The notes beneath the pieces were generated by a model that saw nothing but the letters and a program-made list of their open reading frames with translations, was not told the origin of the DNA and made no database searches. Positions 50,576-57,691 of a stretch of 64,000 bases of DNA are shown here, piece by piece. A program made the translations under genes and the position numbers. The stretch covers positions 62,001-126,000 of the forward strand of contig CANGCK010000001.1 of NCBI GenBank assembly GCA_947452295.1, written 5' to 3'. Each line of letters opens with the position of its first letter. Within the stretch, counting starts at the first letter, position 1. The stretch is from Sphingobacteriia bacterium (GTDB taxonomy: Bacteria; Bacteroidota; Bacteroidia; Chitinophagales; Chitinophagaceae).

Positions 50576-50594
50576 TCCCGGTTTAAAACCGGGA
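50576..50594 (-). terminator. Attenuator terminator of the aromatic operon
   Basis: On the minus strand TCCCGGTTT and AAACCGGGA pair with almost no loop beyond the T/A junction and are followed by a run of T (plus-strand A-run 50568-50575). It lies between the leader peptide stop (50619) and pheA (50536). The 5' arm CCCGGTT is also complementary to AACCGGG inside the leader coding region, giving an alternative antiterminator. Confidence 0.88.
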
Positions 50595-50618
50595 CCTTAT
50601 TTTTATTTTTTAAAAGTA

Positions 50619-50693
50619 TTAAGCTTTTGCAAACAAGACCCGGTTACTTCTTCCAAAGAAGAAGTAAAAGAAAAAATAAAACCAATTGCTCAT
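50619..50693 (-). CDS. Phe/Tyr-rich leader peptide (transcription attenuator)
   Basis: 24 codons, starting MSNWFYFFFYFFFGRSN: nine of residues 5-13 are Phe or Tyr, with a Trp at 4 and another Phe at 21. The ORF precedes pheA by about 80 bases and is followed by an intrinsic terminator. Codons for YFFFGRS encode a perfect hairpin, ACTTCTTC-TTTG-GAAGAAGT; the next bases AACCGGG pair with the terminator's 5' arm. A longer frame from 50705 (MQTK) is possible, but the promoter box at 50711-50718 would start transcription at or after that ATG, favouring 50693. Ribosome stalling at low Phe/Tyr should permit readthrough. Confidence 0.9.
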   Translation of the reverse strand: MSNWFYFFFYFFFGRSNRVLFAKA

Positions 50694-50710
50694 TTTTGTT
50701 TGCATAAAGT

Positions 50711-50718
50711 CAAATATA
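50711..50718 (-). promoter_or_regulatory. -7 promoter box of the aromatic leader/pheA operon
   Basis: On the minus strand TATATTTG matches TAnnTTTG exactly. It places transcription initiation near 50703-50707, about 10-14 bases before the leader peptide ATG at 50693. Confidence 0.65.
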
Positions 50719-50800
50719 AAACATGTAATTGAAAAAACCATGTTTTTTTAGAGAAGACTTAATTATAAACAAAAGGCTTTCATACATCCTATAAAAAATA

Positions 50801-50826
50801 AGCCCCTCCGTGGAAACGGAGCGGCT
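50801..50826 (-). terminator. Intrinsic terminator of the small lipoprotein gene
   Basis: On the minus strand AGCCGCTCCGT and ACGGAGGGGCT pair around TTCC, followed by TTATTTTTTAT. It lies about 100 bases after the lipoprotein stop and insulates the aromatic promoter downstream. Confidence 0.85.
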
Positions 50827-50923
50827 TCTAACGATTGCTTGCCATATGAAAAGATTTATTCTACTGTTCTATCCGCAAGCAGGGATTCACATTACGACTA
50901 TCACACCAGTAGTTTTAGAAAAA

Positions 50924-51100
50924 TTACTTCTTAGCAGCAGAATCAACTTTTGCAGCAGCAGTATCAACAGTTGCAGTAGAATCAACTTTTACAGCAGCAG
51001 TATCAACAGTTGCAGTAGAATCAGCTTTAACTTCTGTGTTTTCACCAGACTTACAAGCTACGAAAGCGCCTAACGCTAAAACGAATAATAATTTTTTCAT
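50924..51100 (-). CDS. Small Asp/Thr/Ala-repeat lipoprotein
   Basis: 58 residues. MKKLLFVLALGAFVACKS is a lipoprotein signal with lipobox ending at Cys16. The mature 42 residues are a low-complexity repeat: VDSTATVDTAA occurs as near-identical units (KADSTATVDTAAVK, KVDSTATVDTAAAK), ending VDSAAKK. The DNA is correspondingly repetitive. Similar short acidic, Ala/Thr-rich lipoproteins are frequent in Bacteroidota; function unknown. It has its own terminator and is divergent from the ECF sigma gene with 116 bp between. Confidence 0.8.
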   Translation of the reverse strand: MKKLLFVLALGAFVACKSGENTEVKADSTATVDTAAVKVDSTATVDTAAAKVDSAAKK

Positions 51101-51216
51101 TTTTAAGGGTTTAATTTTTGAATGATTTAATATTAATACACCAATGATATAAAAGGTAACCCAGGTTTATCATTTTTTTATAAAAAATATTTTTAGTTGC
51201 TTTTTGGGTTACTTTT

Positions 51217-51813
51217 ATGCCCCTTACTGTATTAAATAGACGGATAGTGAAAGGCGATTCAAACGAACAAGCATTATTGATAGGATTGGCTAATAATGAT
51301 TCAAGGGCCATTGAAACCATATATAAAGATAATTTTAATATGGTTCAGTCGTTTATTATAAACAACAATGGAACTTATGATGAAGCCAGGGATGTTTTTC
51401 AAGAAGCGATGATAGCGCTTTACGAAAAAGCACAAACTGATTCATTCGTATTGACTTGCCAAATTAAAACTTATGTGTATTCTATTTGCAGAAGACTTTG
51501 GCTAAAAAGGTTACAGCAACTAGGTAAGTATACCAGGCAACTAGATGCAATTGAGGAAACTGTTGCAGTAGAAACCGATTTAGAAACACATGAAAAAAGA
51601 AATGCAGAGTTCGCAATAATGGATAGGGCATTGAACAGTCTTGGAGAACCCTGCAAAAGTTTGTTAGAAGGATATTATTTAAAAAAAATGGACATGTCGG
51701 CATTGGCTGAAGAGTTTGGCTATACAAATGCAGACAATGCCAAAAATCAGAAGTATAAATGTTTGATGCGGCTAAAAAAATTGTTTTTTTCGCAATATAA
51801 CATTGGGGAGTAA
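51217..51813 (+). CDS. ECF-type RNA polymerase sigma factor
   Basis: 198 residues. Region 2 (about 15-85: LIGLANNDSRAIETIYKDNF, YDEARDVFQEAMIALYEK) and region 4 (about 130-190: LGEPCKSLLEGYYLKKMDMSALAEEFGY, AKNQKYKCLMRLKKL) are clear. An upstream-most ATG at 51217 is used; a later start would remove part of the N-terminus only. It directs transcription of an unknown regulon. Its partner gene starts 5 bases after its stop and encodes a membrane-anchored protease in the position where an anti-sigma factor usually sits. Confidence 0.9.
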   Translation: MPLTVLNRRIVKGDSNEQALLIGLANNDSRAIETIYKDNFNMVQSFIINNNGTYDEARDVFQEAMIALYEKAQTDSFVLTCQIKTYVYSICRRLWLKRLQQLGKYTRQLDAIEETVAVETDLETHEKRNAEFAIMDRALNSLGEPCKSLLEGYYLKKMDMSALAEEFGYTNADNAKNQKYKCLMRLKKLFFSQYNIGE

Positions 51814-51818
51814 TTATT

Positions 51819-52925
51819 ATGGACGATATTTTATTATTAGAAACTATTGAGCGCTACCTAAACGGAGAGATGGGCAATGAAGAGCGAATCTATTTTGAAA
51901 CGCTTCGAAAAAACACACCTGAAATAGACCAGATGGTGGTAGAACATAGCATGTTCCTTCATCAAATGGATTATTATGTTGCGCATACCAACATCAAACA
52001 AACCTTAAAAAAGGTTCATCGTAATTTATTGGAACGCGGCGATTTAAATGAAGGGGGTGAATTAAGTACAAAAGGGAAAGTAATTCAATTTTGGAATAAA
52101 TACAAAAAAGTTACTGCCATTGCAGCATCTGTAGGTGGGGTGATTGCTTTATTTATTAGCGGTTTGGCTGTATATTTTTCTTCTGCTGTAACAGATCCTA
52201 AATTAGAACAATTGGGAAAAGACTTAGAAGCAGTTAAAAAAAGTCAACTTTACCAAGGTTCAATCATTAATGAAGTAAAAAGTAAAATCCCTTTAAATGC
52301 CCGCTTATTAAGTGGGGGATCGGGCTTTTTAATTGATACAAAAGGCTTTATTATAACTAATGCACACATTTTAAGAGGCACCGGTGCTATAGTTGTAAAC
52401 AGCAAGGGCAAAGAGTTTAATGCATCTATAGTTCATTTGAATCATGAAAAAGATTTGGCGATACTTAAAATTAATGATGTGGATTATGCCCCACAGAAAA
52501 GCATCCCTTACCAAATTCAAAAAAACAATGCCGACTTAGGAGAGGAAATTTTCACGCTTGGATACCCTAGAAACGATATTGTTTATGGCATGGGATACTT
52601 AAGTGCAAAAACCGGTTACAATGGAGACCCTATCTCCTACCAAATTCAAATTAGTGCTAATCCGGGAAATTCAGGTGGGCCTGTTTTTAATAAAAATGGA
52701 GAAGTAATTGGTATTTTAAGTACTAAACAAGCGCAGGCGGAAGGTGTAGCTTTTGCAGTTAAATCAACCAATATTTATGCATTAGTAGAAGAAATCAAAA
52801 AAAATGATACTGCTTTCGCAAAATTAAAATTGCCAACTAAATCTTACCTAAAAGGTGTAGAAAGAAAATCACAAATTAAAAAGCTAGAAGAATACGTTTA
52901 CTACGTAAAAGCTTATGGTAAATAG
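51819..52925 (+). CDS. Membrane-anchored trypsin-like (HtrA-type) serine protease paired with ECF sigma
   Basis: 368 residues. The cytoplasmic N-terminal part (1-105; LLLETIERYLNGEMGNEERIYF) resembles the start of anti-sigma or zinc-finger-less regulator proteins. One membrane helix follows (about 108-130, AIAASVGGVIALFISGLAVYF), then a short coiled coil and an extracytoplasmic protease domain with His near 181 (TNAHIL), Asp near 210 (EKDLAIL) and Ser near 283 (NPGNSGGPV). No PDZ domain is present. Hypothesis: the protein both tethers the sigma factor and senses envelope state; this is inference from fusion and operon. Confidence 0.85.
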   Translation: MDDILLLETIERYLNGEMGNEERIYFETLRKNTPEIDQMVVEHSMFLHQMDYYVAHTNIKQTLKKVHRNLLERGDLNEGGELSTKGKVIQFWNKYKKVTAIAASVGGVIALFISGLAVYFSSAVTDPKLEQLGKDLEAVKKSQLYQGSIINEVKSKIPLNARLLSGGSGFLIDTKGFIITNAHILRGTGAIVVNSKGKEFNASIVHLNHEKDLAILKINDVDYAPQKSIPYQIQKNNADLGEEIFTLGYPRNDIVYGMGYLSAKTGYNGDPISYQIQISANPGNSGGPVFNKNGEVIGILSTKQAQAEGVAFAVKSTNIYALVEEIKKNDTAFAKLKLPTKSYLKGVERKSQIKKLEEYVYYVKAYGK

Positions 52926-52957
52926 TTCGCTAATAGAACAATAAAATACAAATTAGT

Positions 52958-52997
52958 AAATCGGTCAATAGAAGCATTGAATTCTATTGACCGATTT
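52958..52997. terminator. Intrinsic terminator between convergent protease and nucleotidyltransferase genes
   Basis: AAATCGGTCAATAGAA and TTCTATTGACCGATTT form a 16-bp perfect stem. Located 32 bases after the protease stop and 4 bases before the stop of the convergent gene. Confidence 0.88.
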
Positions 52998-53001
52998 TAA
53001 T

Positions 53002-53901
53002 TTATGCCCACAAAGAGCTTGGATATTCTCCTTGTTCAATCAACTGATTAATAGAGGCTTGAACACCAGGGGCATCTTCCTTATAGGTTACCCCAAACCA
53101 TTGAGCACTTGTAGGCAATACTTTTAAGACGCCTTTACCAGATTGAATAAATTCGTTTGCTACTAAAGGAATAAAAAACTCCGACTTTAAATCTAACGCG
53201 CTTTTCTGTAAAAATTCTTTAAATAATGTTTCGCATAAGTTTATAAATCCAGGTGCGAAACAGAAATAATTCATACTCACCAAACTATCTTGAGAAAGTG
53301 GATGTATGCCTGACTCATCTTCAAACACAACGCCATCTTCTTTTCTATAAATTTTAGTTCGCTCGACTATACTTGTCAAATTCTGCACTTCATCCGCAGA
53401 ACAAACCCCTCTGCTTACGCTTCCATTTTCACTCAACGTTTTTTGCAATTCATAACCTACCAAAGCATAGGTTTCATTATTACAAGCAGTAGTTAAAAAA
53501 TCTACTGCTTTCACAAAAGCATCTCTCCCGTAATAATCATCTGCATTAATCACTGAAAAAGGCTCGTTAACTACCCCCTTGCAGCATAATACTGCATGAG
53601 CTGTACCCCAGGGTTTTACACGGTCAGCAGGTACATCAAATCCGTCAGTAAAGGATAACAAATGTTGGTAAACATATTCAGTTTGTATTCTTCCTTTTAG
53701 CTTGGGTTCAAAAATTGCTTTAAATTGATCAGAAAACTCTTCCCTGATGATAAATACCACTTTCCCAAAACCAGCTTGAATTGCATCATATATAGAGTAA
53801 TCCATTATCGTTTCTCCAGCAGGTCCAAAAGACTGAATTTGTTTCATACTTCCATACCTACTTGCCATACCGGCAGCTAAAATCACAAGAGTTGGTTTCA
53901 T
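53002..53901 (-). CDS. Sugar-nucleotidyltransferase family protein
   Basis: 299 residues. LVILAAGMASRYGSMKQIQSFGP is the nucleotide-binding loop of the GT-A-fold NTP transferases (GxGxR-like, here AAGMASRYG), followed by PWGTAHAVLCC and VINADDYYGRDAF (metal-binding Asp pair). These enzymes join NTP and a sugar phosphate to give an NDP-sugar, usually for envelope polysaccharides. The sugar is not readable and there are no sugar-pathway neighbours. The protein lacks the acyltransferase repeat domain of GlmU. Confidence 0.88.
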   Translation of the reverse strand: MKPTLVILAAGMASRYGSMKQIQSFGPAGETIMDYSIYDAIQAGFGKVVFIIREEFSDQFKAIFEPKLKGRIQTEYVYQHLLSFTDGFDVPADRVKPWGTAHAVLCCKGVVNEPFSVINADDYYGRDAFVKAVDFLTTACNNETYALVGYELQKTLSENGSVSRGVCSADEVQNLTSIVERTKIYRKEDGVVFEDESGIHPLSQDSLVSMNYFCFAPGFINLCETLFKEFLQKSALDLKSEFFIPLVANEFIQSGKGVLKVLPTSAQWFGVTYKEDAPGVQASINQLIEQGEYPSSLWA

Positions 53902-54049
53902 GTATATTTATATTTTACTATTAATATTAAAAAAGCAATAGCCTATGATTATTTACAGTTGATATGCAAACATAGATTAATGCAAATTTCAAATTGTATT
54001 TTTACGGGGTGCGAAATTAACTTAATATTTCACTATACTCATCAAATCA

Positions 54050-54940
54050 ATGCTTTCATCTATTAAAAATATCCCGCTTCAGCCTATAAAAAGCTTGTCT
54101 ACCAATAATATTACCACCAATTTGTTAAGATTAGACCAGCTCCATCCTATAGTTAGTGGTAATAAATGGTTTAAATTAAGGTATTATCTTGAAGAAGCCT
54201 TGCTTCAACAGAAAAGCACGATAGCAAGTTTTGGAGGGGCATATTCAAACCATATTGTTGCATTGGCATTTGCATGTAAACAACAAAAATTGCAAGCAGT
54301 AGGTATTATTAGAGGTGAAGAGTCGCCAAATTTATCCGACACATTAAAAGAAGCCACATCTTATGGCATGCAACTTATATATGTTTCAAGGAGTGATTTT
54401 AAAGATAAGAAAATGATTCAACAAAAAATGAGTGATTCGGCATGGTATTGGATTAATGAGGGTGGATATGGAATAAATGGAGCACTGGGAGCCGCTACAA
54501 TTTTAGATACCATCGACAGTAGCACTTATACTGATATTTGTTGTGCAGTAGGAACAGGTACTATGATAGCAGGTTTAATCAAAAAAAGTAGCAATAATCA
54601 ACTAGTTACGGGGATAAGTGCCTTGAAAAATAATTTTTCAATAACAGCGGAGATCAATGAATTACTTAGCAAAGATGAGCAAAACAAGCGATATAACATA
54701 CAACATCAATTTCATTTTGGAGGTTACGCTAAACATTCTAACGAATTAATTGATTTTATGAATATCCTATGGGAAAAAGAAAACATTCCAACTGACATAG
54801 TATATACCGGAAAACTCTTATTTGGAGTATCTATGCTCCTACAAACTGGTTATTTTAGTGAAGGAGCAAAAGTATTGGTTATTCATAGTGGTGGGCTTCA
54901 AGGTAATCGGTCGCTGACAAATGGGTTGTTACAATTTTAA
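54050..54940 (+). CDS. ACC deaminase / D-cysteine desulfhydrase family PLP enzyme
   Basis: 296 residues. SGNKWFKLRYYLEEA holds the PLP Lys in the family's SGNK context, with SFGGAYSNHIVALAFACKQ (Ser-Asn substrate site), NEGGYGINGALGA and CAVGTGTMIAGL (phosphate cup). Fold type II enzymes of this group deaminate 1-aminocyclopropane-1-carboxylate or desulfhydrate D-cysteine. Bacterial members without plant association usually prefer D-cysteine, so that is more likely. Slightly short compared with about 330 residues for ACC deaminase. Single gene. Confidence 0.87.
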   Translation: MLSSIKNIPLQPIKSLSTNNITTNLLRLDQLHPIVSGNKWFKLRYYLEEALLQQKSTIASFGGAYSNHIVALAFACKQQKLQAVGIIRGEESPNLSDTLKEATSYGMQLIYVSRSDFKDKKMIQQKMSDSAWYWINEGGYGINGALGAATILDTIDSSTYTDICCAVGTGTMIAGLIKKSSNNQLVTGISALKNNFSITAEINELLSKDEQNKRYNIQHQFHFGGYAKHSNELIDFMNILWEKENIPTDIVYTGKLLFGVSMLLQTGYFSEGAKVLVIHSGGLQGNRSLTNGLLQF

Positions 54941-55048
54941 TGGGCAGGCAATATATTTTAGCACCAAATGAAACATATTAAAAGCTAAATTGCAACGTTG
55001 ATACTTTTATGGCTAAAACGTGTATGAAAAGTAAATAATTATAATTGT

Positions 55049-55753
55049 ATGCAAAGAAGCATTTTTACCTATATTTTTTTTCAGCTATTTTTTTGTTCAG
55101 GGATACTTTCCCAAAAGTATCTTCCACAATTTTCGGTTATTGAACTAAACGCTAATAGGAATAAAATCAGTTGGTTAAATCCCCATAAAAACTGTGTGCA
55201 ATTATCAATTCAAAGATCAACAGATAGTTTAAAAAATTTTACTACCATTCTTTCTGCAAAAACACCAGAATTGGAAGAAAATAGCTATATAGATTATATG
55301 GCACCCCTGAGTGGCAGGATTTATTATAAAATTTTTTATGCCCTAAATGGGGGAAATTATTTTTTTTCGGATGTTGTTGGGGTTGGAAAAGCAATCATCA
55401 AGGATAAAAAATTATTGAATGAAAAAAATACTCGTTCAAATGCTGCTATAACCAACTGGGGGGATGACGACATTGATCTATTTTTAGCAGACGAATCTAA
55501 AAGCAACTCCACACATGTTTATACAGAAAGGGGTGGATATTTGGTGATTTCTCTACCACAAGCAAAAATCTACCAATATAAATTAATCATATTCGACAAT
55601 GATCATTCGGTTTTATATGAAACCGGCAAAATAACCGATACGAAATTAATACTTGAAAAAGGGAATTTTTATCGTGTAGGCTATTACAAATATGAGCTTT
55701 TTGAAAACGGAAAATTAATTGAACGCAGCCGATTTTATATAGGAGAAAATTAG
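55049..55753 (+). CDS. Secreted protein of unknown function
   Basis: 234 residues with a signal peptide (MQRSIFTYIFFQLFFCSGILSQ shape, cleavage about residue 21). The region 25-110 (ANRNKISWLNPHKNCVQLSIQR, GRIYYKIFYALNGGNYFFSDVV) reads like a fibronectin type III-like fold common in Bacteroidota surface proteins. The tail ends YYKYELFENGKLIERSRF. No T9SS sorting domain is seen. Its stop codon overlaps that of the convergent lipB gene. I do not recognise a function. Confidence 0.75.
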   Translation: MQRSIFTYIFFQLFFCSGILSQKYLPQFSVIELNANRNKISWLNPHKNCVQLSIQRSTDSLKNFTTILSAKTPELEENSYIDYMAPLSGRIYYKIFYALNGGNYFFSDVVGVGKAIIKDKKLLNEKNTRSNAAITNWGDDDIDLFLADESKSNSTHVYTERGGYLVISLPQAKIYQYKLIIFDNDHSVLYETGKITDTKLILEKGNFYRVGYYKYELFENGKLIERSRFYIGEN

Positions 55754-56472
55754 CTGTTGATCAATTTACAATTGAAAACCTTTTCAAAGTTATGCTTCAA
55801 GAATAATTTAACTTCTTCAAGAGGAATAGCACGTCCCAATTCATTTTCCAAAGAAGCAACTTGTTTGTTTTCAATACCACAAGGTACAATATGGCTGAAG
55901 TAATTTAAGTTTGTATTGACATTAAAGGCAAAACCATGCATGGTAATCCATCTACTACATTTAATACCCATTGCGCAAATTTTTCGTTCTTTCCCTTTAA
56001 TGGATGCATCTAACCAAACTCCAGTTTCGCCGGCACTTCTTTCTCCTTTCAATCCATAATTAGCCATCGTTAATATAATCACTTCCTCTAAAGAACGTAA
56101 ATACCATCCTAAATCTGTTTTAAACTTTTCAAGGTCTAAAATCGGGTATCCTACAATTTGTTGCGGTCCGTGAAATGTAATATCCCCCCCTCTATTAATA
56201 TGAAAATATTCAATTCCTTTTTCTAGCCTTTCAGCTTCCGAAATTAATACATGGGATTCTTTACCGTTTTTACCAAGGGTATAAACAGGGGGATGTTCAA
56301 CAAAAATCAAGTGATTGGTGGTATTCAAAGATGGGCTAGGCTGTTCATTTTCGGGCATATTGCGGAGCATTCCTTTAATATCAGTTGCTTTTTTTAAAAG
56401 AAGTTCTTGATAGTCCCAAACTTCTTTATACGGTTTTACACCTAAATCTTCAAAATATACAGATTGTTGCAT
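55750..56472 (-). CDS. lipB: Lipoyl(octanoyl) transferase
   Basis: 240 residues from ATG at 56472 (MQQSVYFEDLG); a frame from 56487 would run across the divergent promoter. Family marks are FVEHPPVYTLGKNG, FHINRGGDITFHGPQQIVGYPI (catalytic-site His/Gly-rich loop), KICAMGIKCSRWITMHGFAFNV and IVPCGI (catalytic Cys). It transfers octanoate from acyl carrier protein to lipoyl domains of 2-oxoacid dehydrogenases. Divergent from the pseudouridine synthase with only 27 bp between start codons. Confidence 0.95.
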   Translation of the reverse strand: MQQSVYFEDLGVKPYKEVWDYQELLLKKATDIKGMLRNMPENEQPSPSLNTTNHLIFVEHPPVYTLGKNGKESHVLISEAERLEKGIEYFHINRGGDITFHGPQQIVGYPILDLEKFKTDLGWYLRSLEEVIILTMANYGLKGERSAGETGVWLDASIKGKERKICAMGIKCSRWITMHGFAFNVNTNLNYFSHIVPCGIENKQVASLENELGRAIPLEEVKLFLKHNFEKVFNCKLINS

Positions 56473-56476
56473 GGTC

Positions 56477-56484
56477 CAAAAATA
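56477..56484 (-). promoter_or_regulatory. -7 promoter box for lipB
   Basis: On the minus strand TATTTTTG matches TAnnTTTG exactly and ends 4 bases before the lipB ATG, implying leaderless mRNA. It lies 4 bp from the opposing box for the pseudouridine synthase gene. Confidence 0.55.
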
Positions 56485-56487
56485 CAA

Positions 56488-56495
56488 TACTTTTG
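56488..56495 (+). promoter_or_regulatory. -7 promoter box for the pseudouridine synthase gene
   Basis: TACTTTTG matches TAnnTTTG exactly and ends 4 bases before ATG at 56500. A TTG at 56467-56469 lies 18 bases upstream, a fitting -33 element inside the lipB coding region. Implies leaderless mRNA. Confidence 0.65.
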
Positions 56496-56499
56496 CAGG

Positions 56500-57552
56500 A
56501 TGCAGGTAGATACAGAATTACTATCCGAAGAACAGTCGGAAAATATTTATGAGCGAAAAACATTTGTTGTTGACCGGGGGCAAGAACCATTTAGAATAGA
56601 TAAATGGGTACAAATGCACATGGAGGGCTCAACACGCAATAAAATACAACAGGGCATAGATGCTGGATTTCTTACTGTGAATGGAAAGACCATTAAAAGT
56701 AATTACAAGATTAAACCAGGAGATGAAATTGTAGTGATGAGCCTTATTAATCCCGACCATACCATATTGAAAGAAGAAGATATCCCCCTGAATATTGTAT
56801 ATGAAGATGAAGCATTAATGGTGATTAATAAGCCCGCTAATATGGTTGTTCACCCTGGGGTAGGCAATTTCAGTGGTACACTATTAAATGGCGTAGCTTA
56901 TTATTTAAGGAAACAAAATCCTTCTATTGATGAAGAAAAACTGCCCAGATTTGGTCTGGTACATCGAATCGACAAAAACACAACCGGGCTAATTGTTGTA
57001 GCGAAAACGGGCGAGGCTGCAGCACATTTAGCTAAGCAATTTTACAATCATACAGTTAAAAGAAAATACGTAGCCCTTGTTTGGGGTAATGTAGAAGCAG
57101 AAGAAGGCACTGTAAATGCACATATTGCCCGACATAAACATTTTAGAAAAATGTTTGATGCATATCCGGATGGAGAAACCGGAAAACATGCAATTACCCA
57201 CTATAAAGTATTAGAAAAATTTAATTATGTAACACTTACTGAATGTGTATTAGAAACAGGACGAACCCATCAGATAAGGGTGCATATGAAACATATTGGA
57301 CATACACTTTTTAACGATTGGGAATATGGAGGAGATAAGATATTAAAAGGCACCATCTATACAAAGTATAAACAGTTTGTAGACAATTGCTTTGAAATAT
57401 GTTGTAGATGTGCCTTGCATGCAAAAACATTGGGATTCATTCATCCAATAACTAATGAAGAAGTATTTTTTGAAACACCTATCCCTGAAGACATGCAACA
57501 AGTCATAGAAAAATGGAGAAATTATAGTTTACACAGAAACACAATTGAATAA
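56500..57552 (+). CDS. RluA/RluD family rRNA pseudouridine synthase
   Basis: 350 residues from ATG at 56500 (MQVDTELL); the frame is open to 56464, but that start lies upstream of the likely promoter and inside lipB. An S4 RNA-binding domain (about 28-90: FRIDKWVQMHMEGSTRNKIQQ) precedes the synthase domain with LVHRIDKNTTGLIVVAK (catalytic Asp), KRKYVALVWG and LETGRTHQIRVHMKHIGH. By architecture it is closest to RluD, which modifies the large-subunit rRNA helix 69; exact target inferred. Confidence 0.92.
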   Translation: MQVDTELLSEEQSENIYERKTFVVDRGQEPFRIDKWVQMHMEGSTRNKIQQGIDAGFLTVNGKTIKSNYKIKPGDEIVVMSLINPDHTILKEEDIPLNIVYEDEALMVINKPANMVVHPGVGNFSGTLLNGVAYYLRKQNPSIDEEKLPRFGLVHRIDKNTTGLIVVAKTGEAAAHLAKQFYNHTVKRKYVALVWGNVEAEEGTVNAHIARHKHFRKMFDAYPDGETGKHAITHYKVLEKFNYVTLTECVLETGRTHQIRVHMKHIGHTLFNDWEYGGDKILKGTIYTKYKQFVDNCFEICCRCALHAKTLGFIHPITNEEVFFETPIPEDMQQVIEKWRNYSLHRNTIE

Positions 57553-57691
57553 CTATATTTCAGTCAATTATTTAACATTTCGTTATGAGAATCAACTTAT
57601 ACGGATGCTAAGAATATACTAAAACAAATAAATTAGCCATAGAATATGCAAATGATTCTGCAATTTTGCAGTTGAAGAAAAAAAACAAACA

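Noticed and set aside
50810..51073. Plus-strand Ser/Ile-rich frame of 87 codons
   Set aside because: It is antisense to the repeat lipoprotein gene and begins within that gene's terminator; its low-complexity sequence mirrors the lipoprotein repeat.
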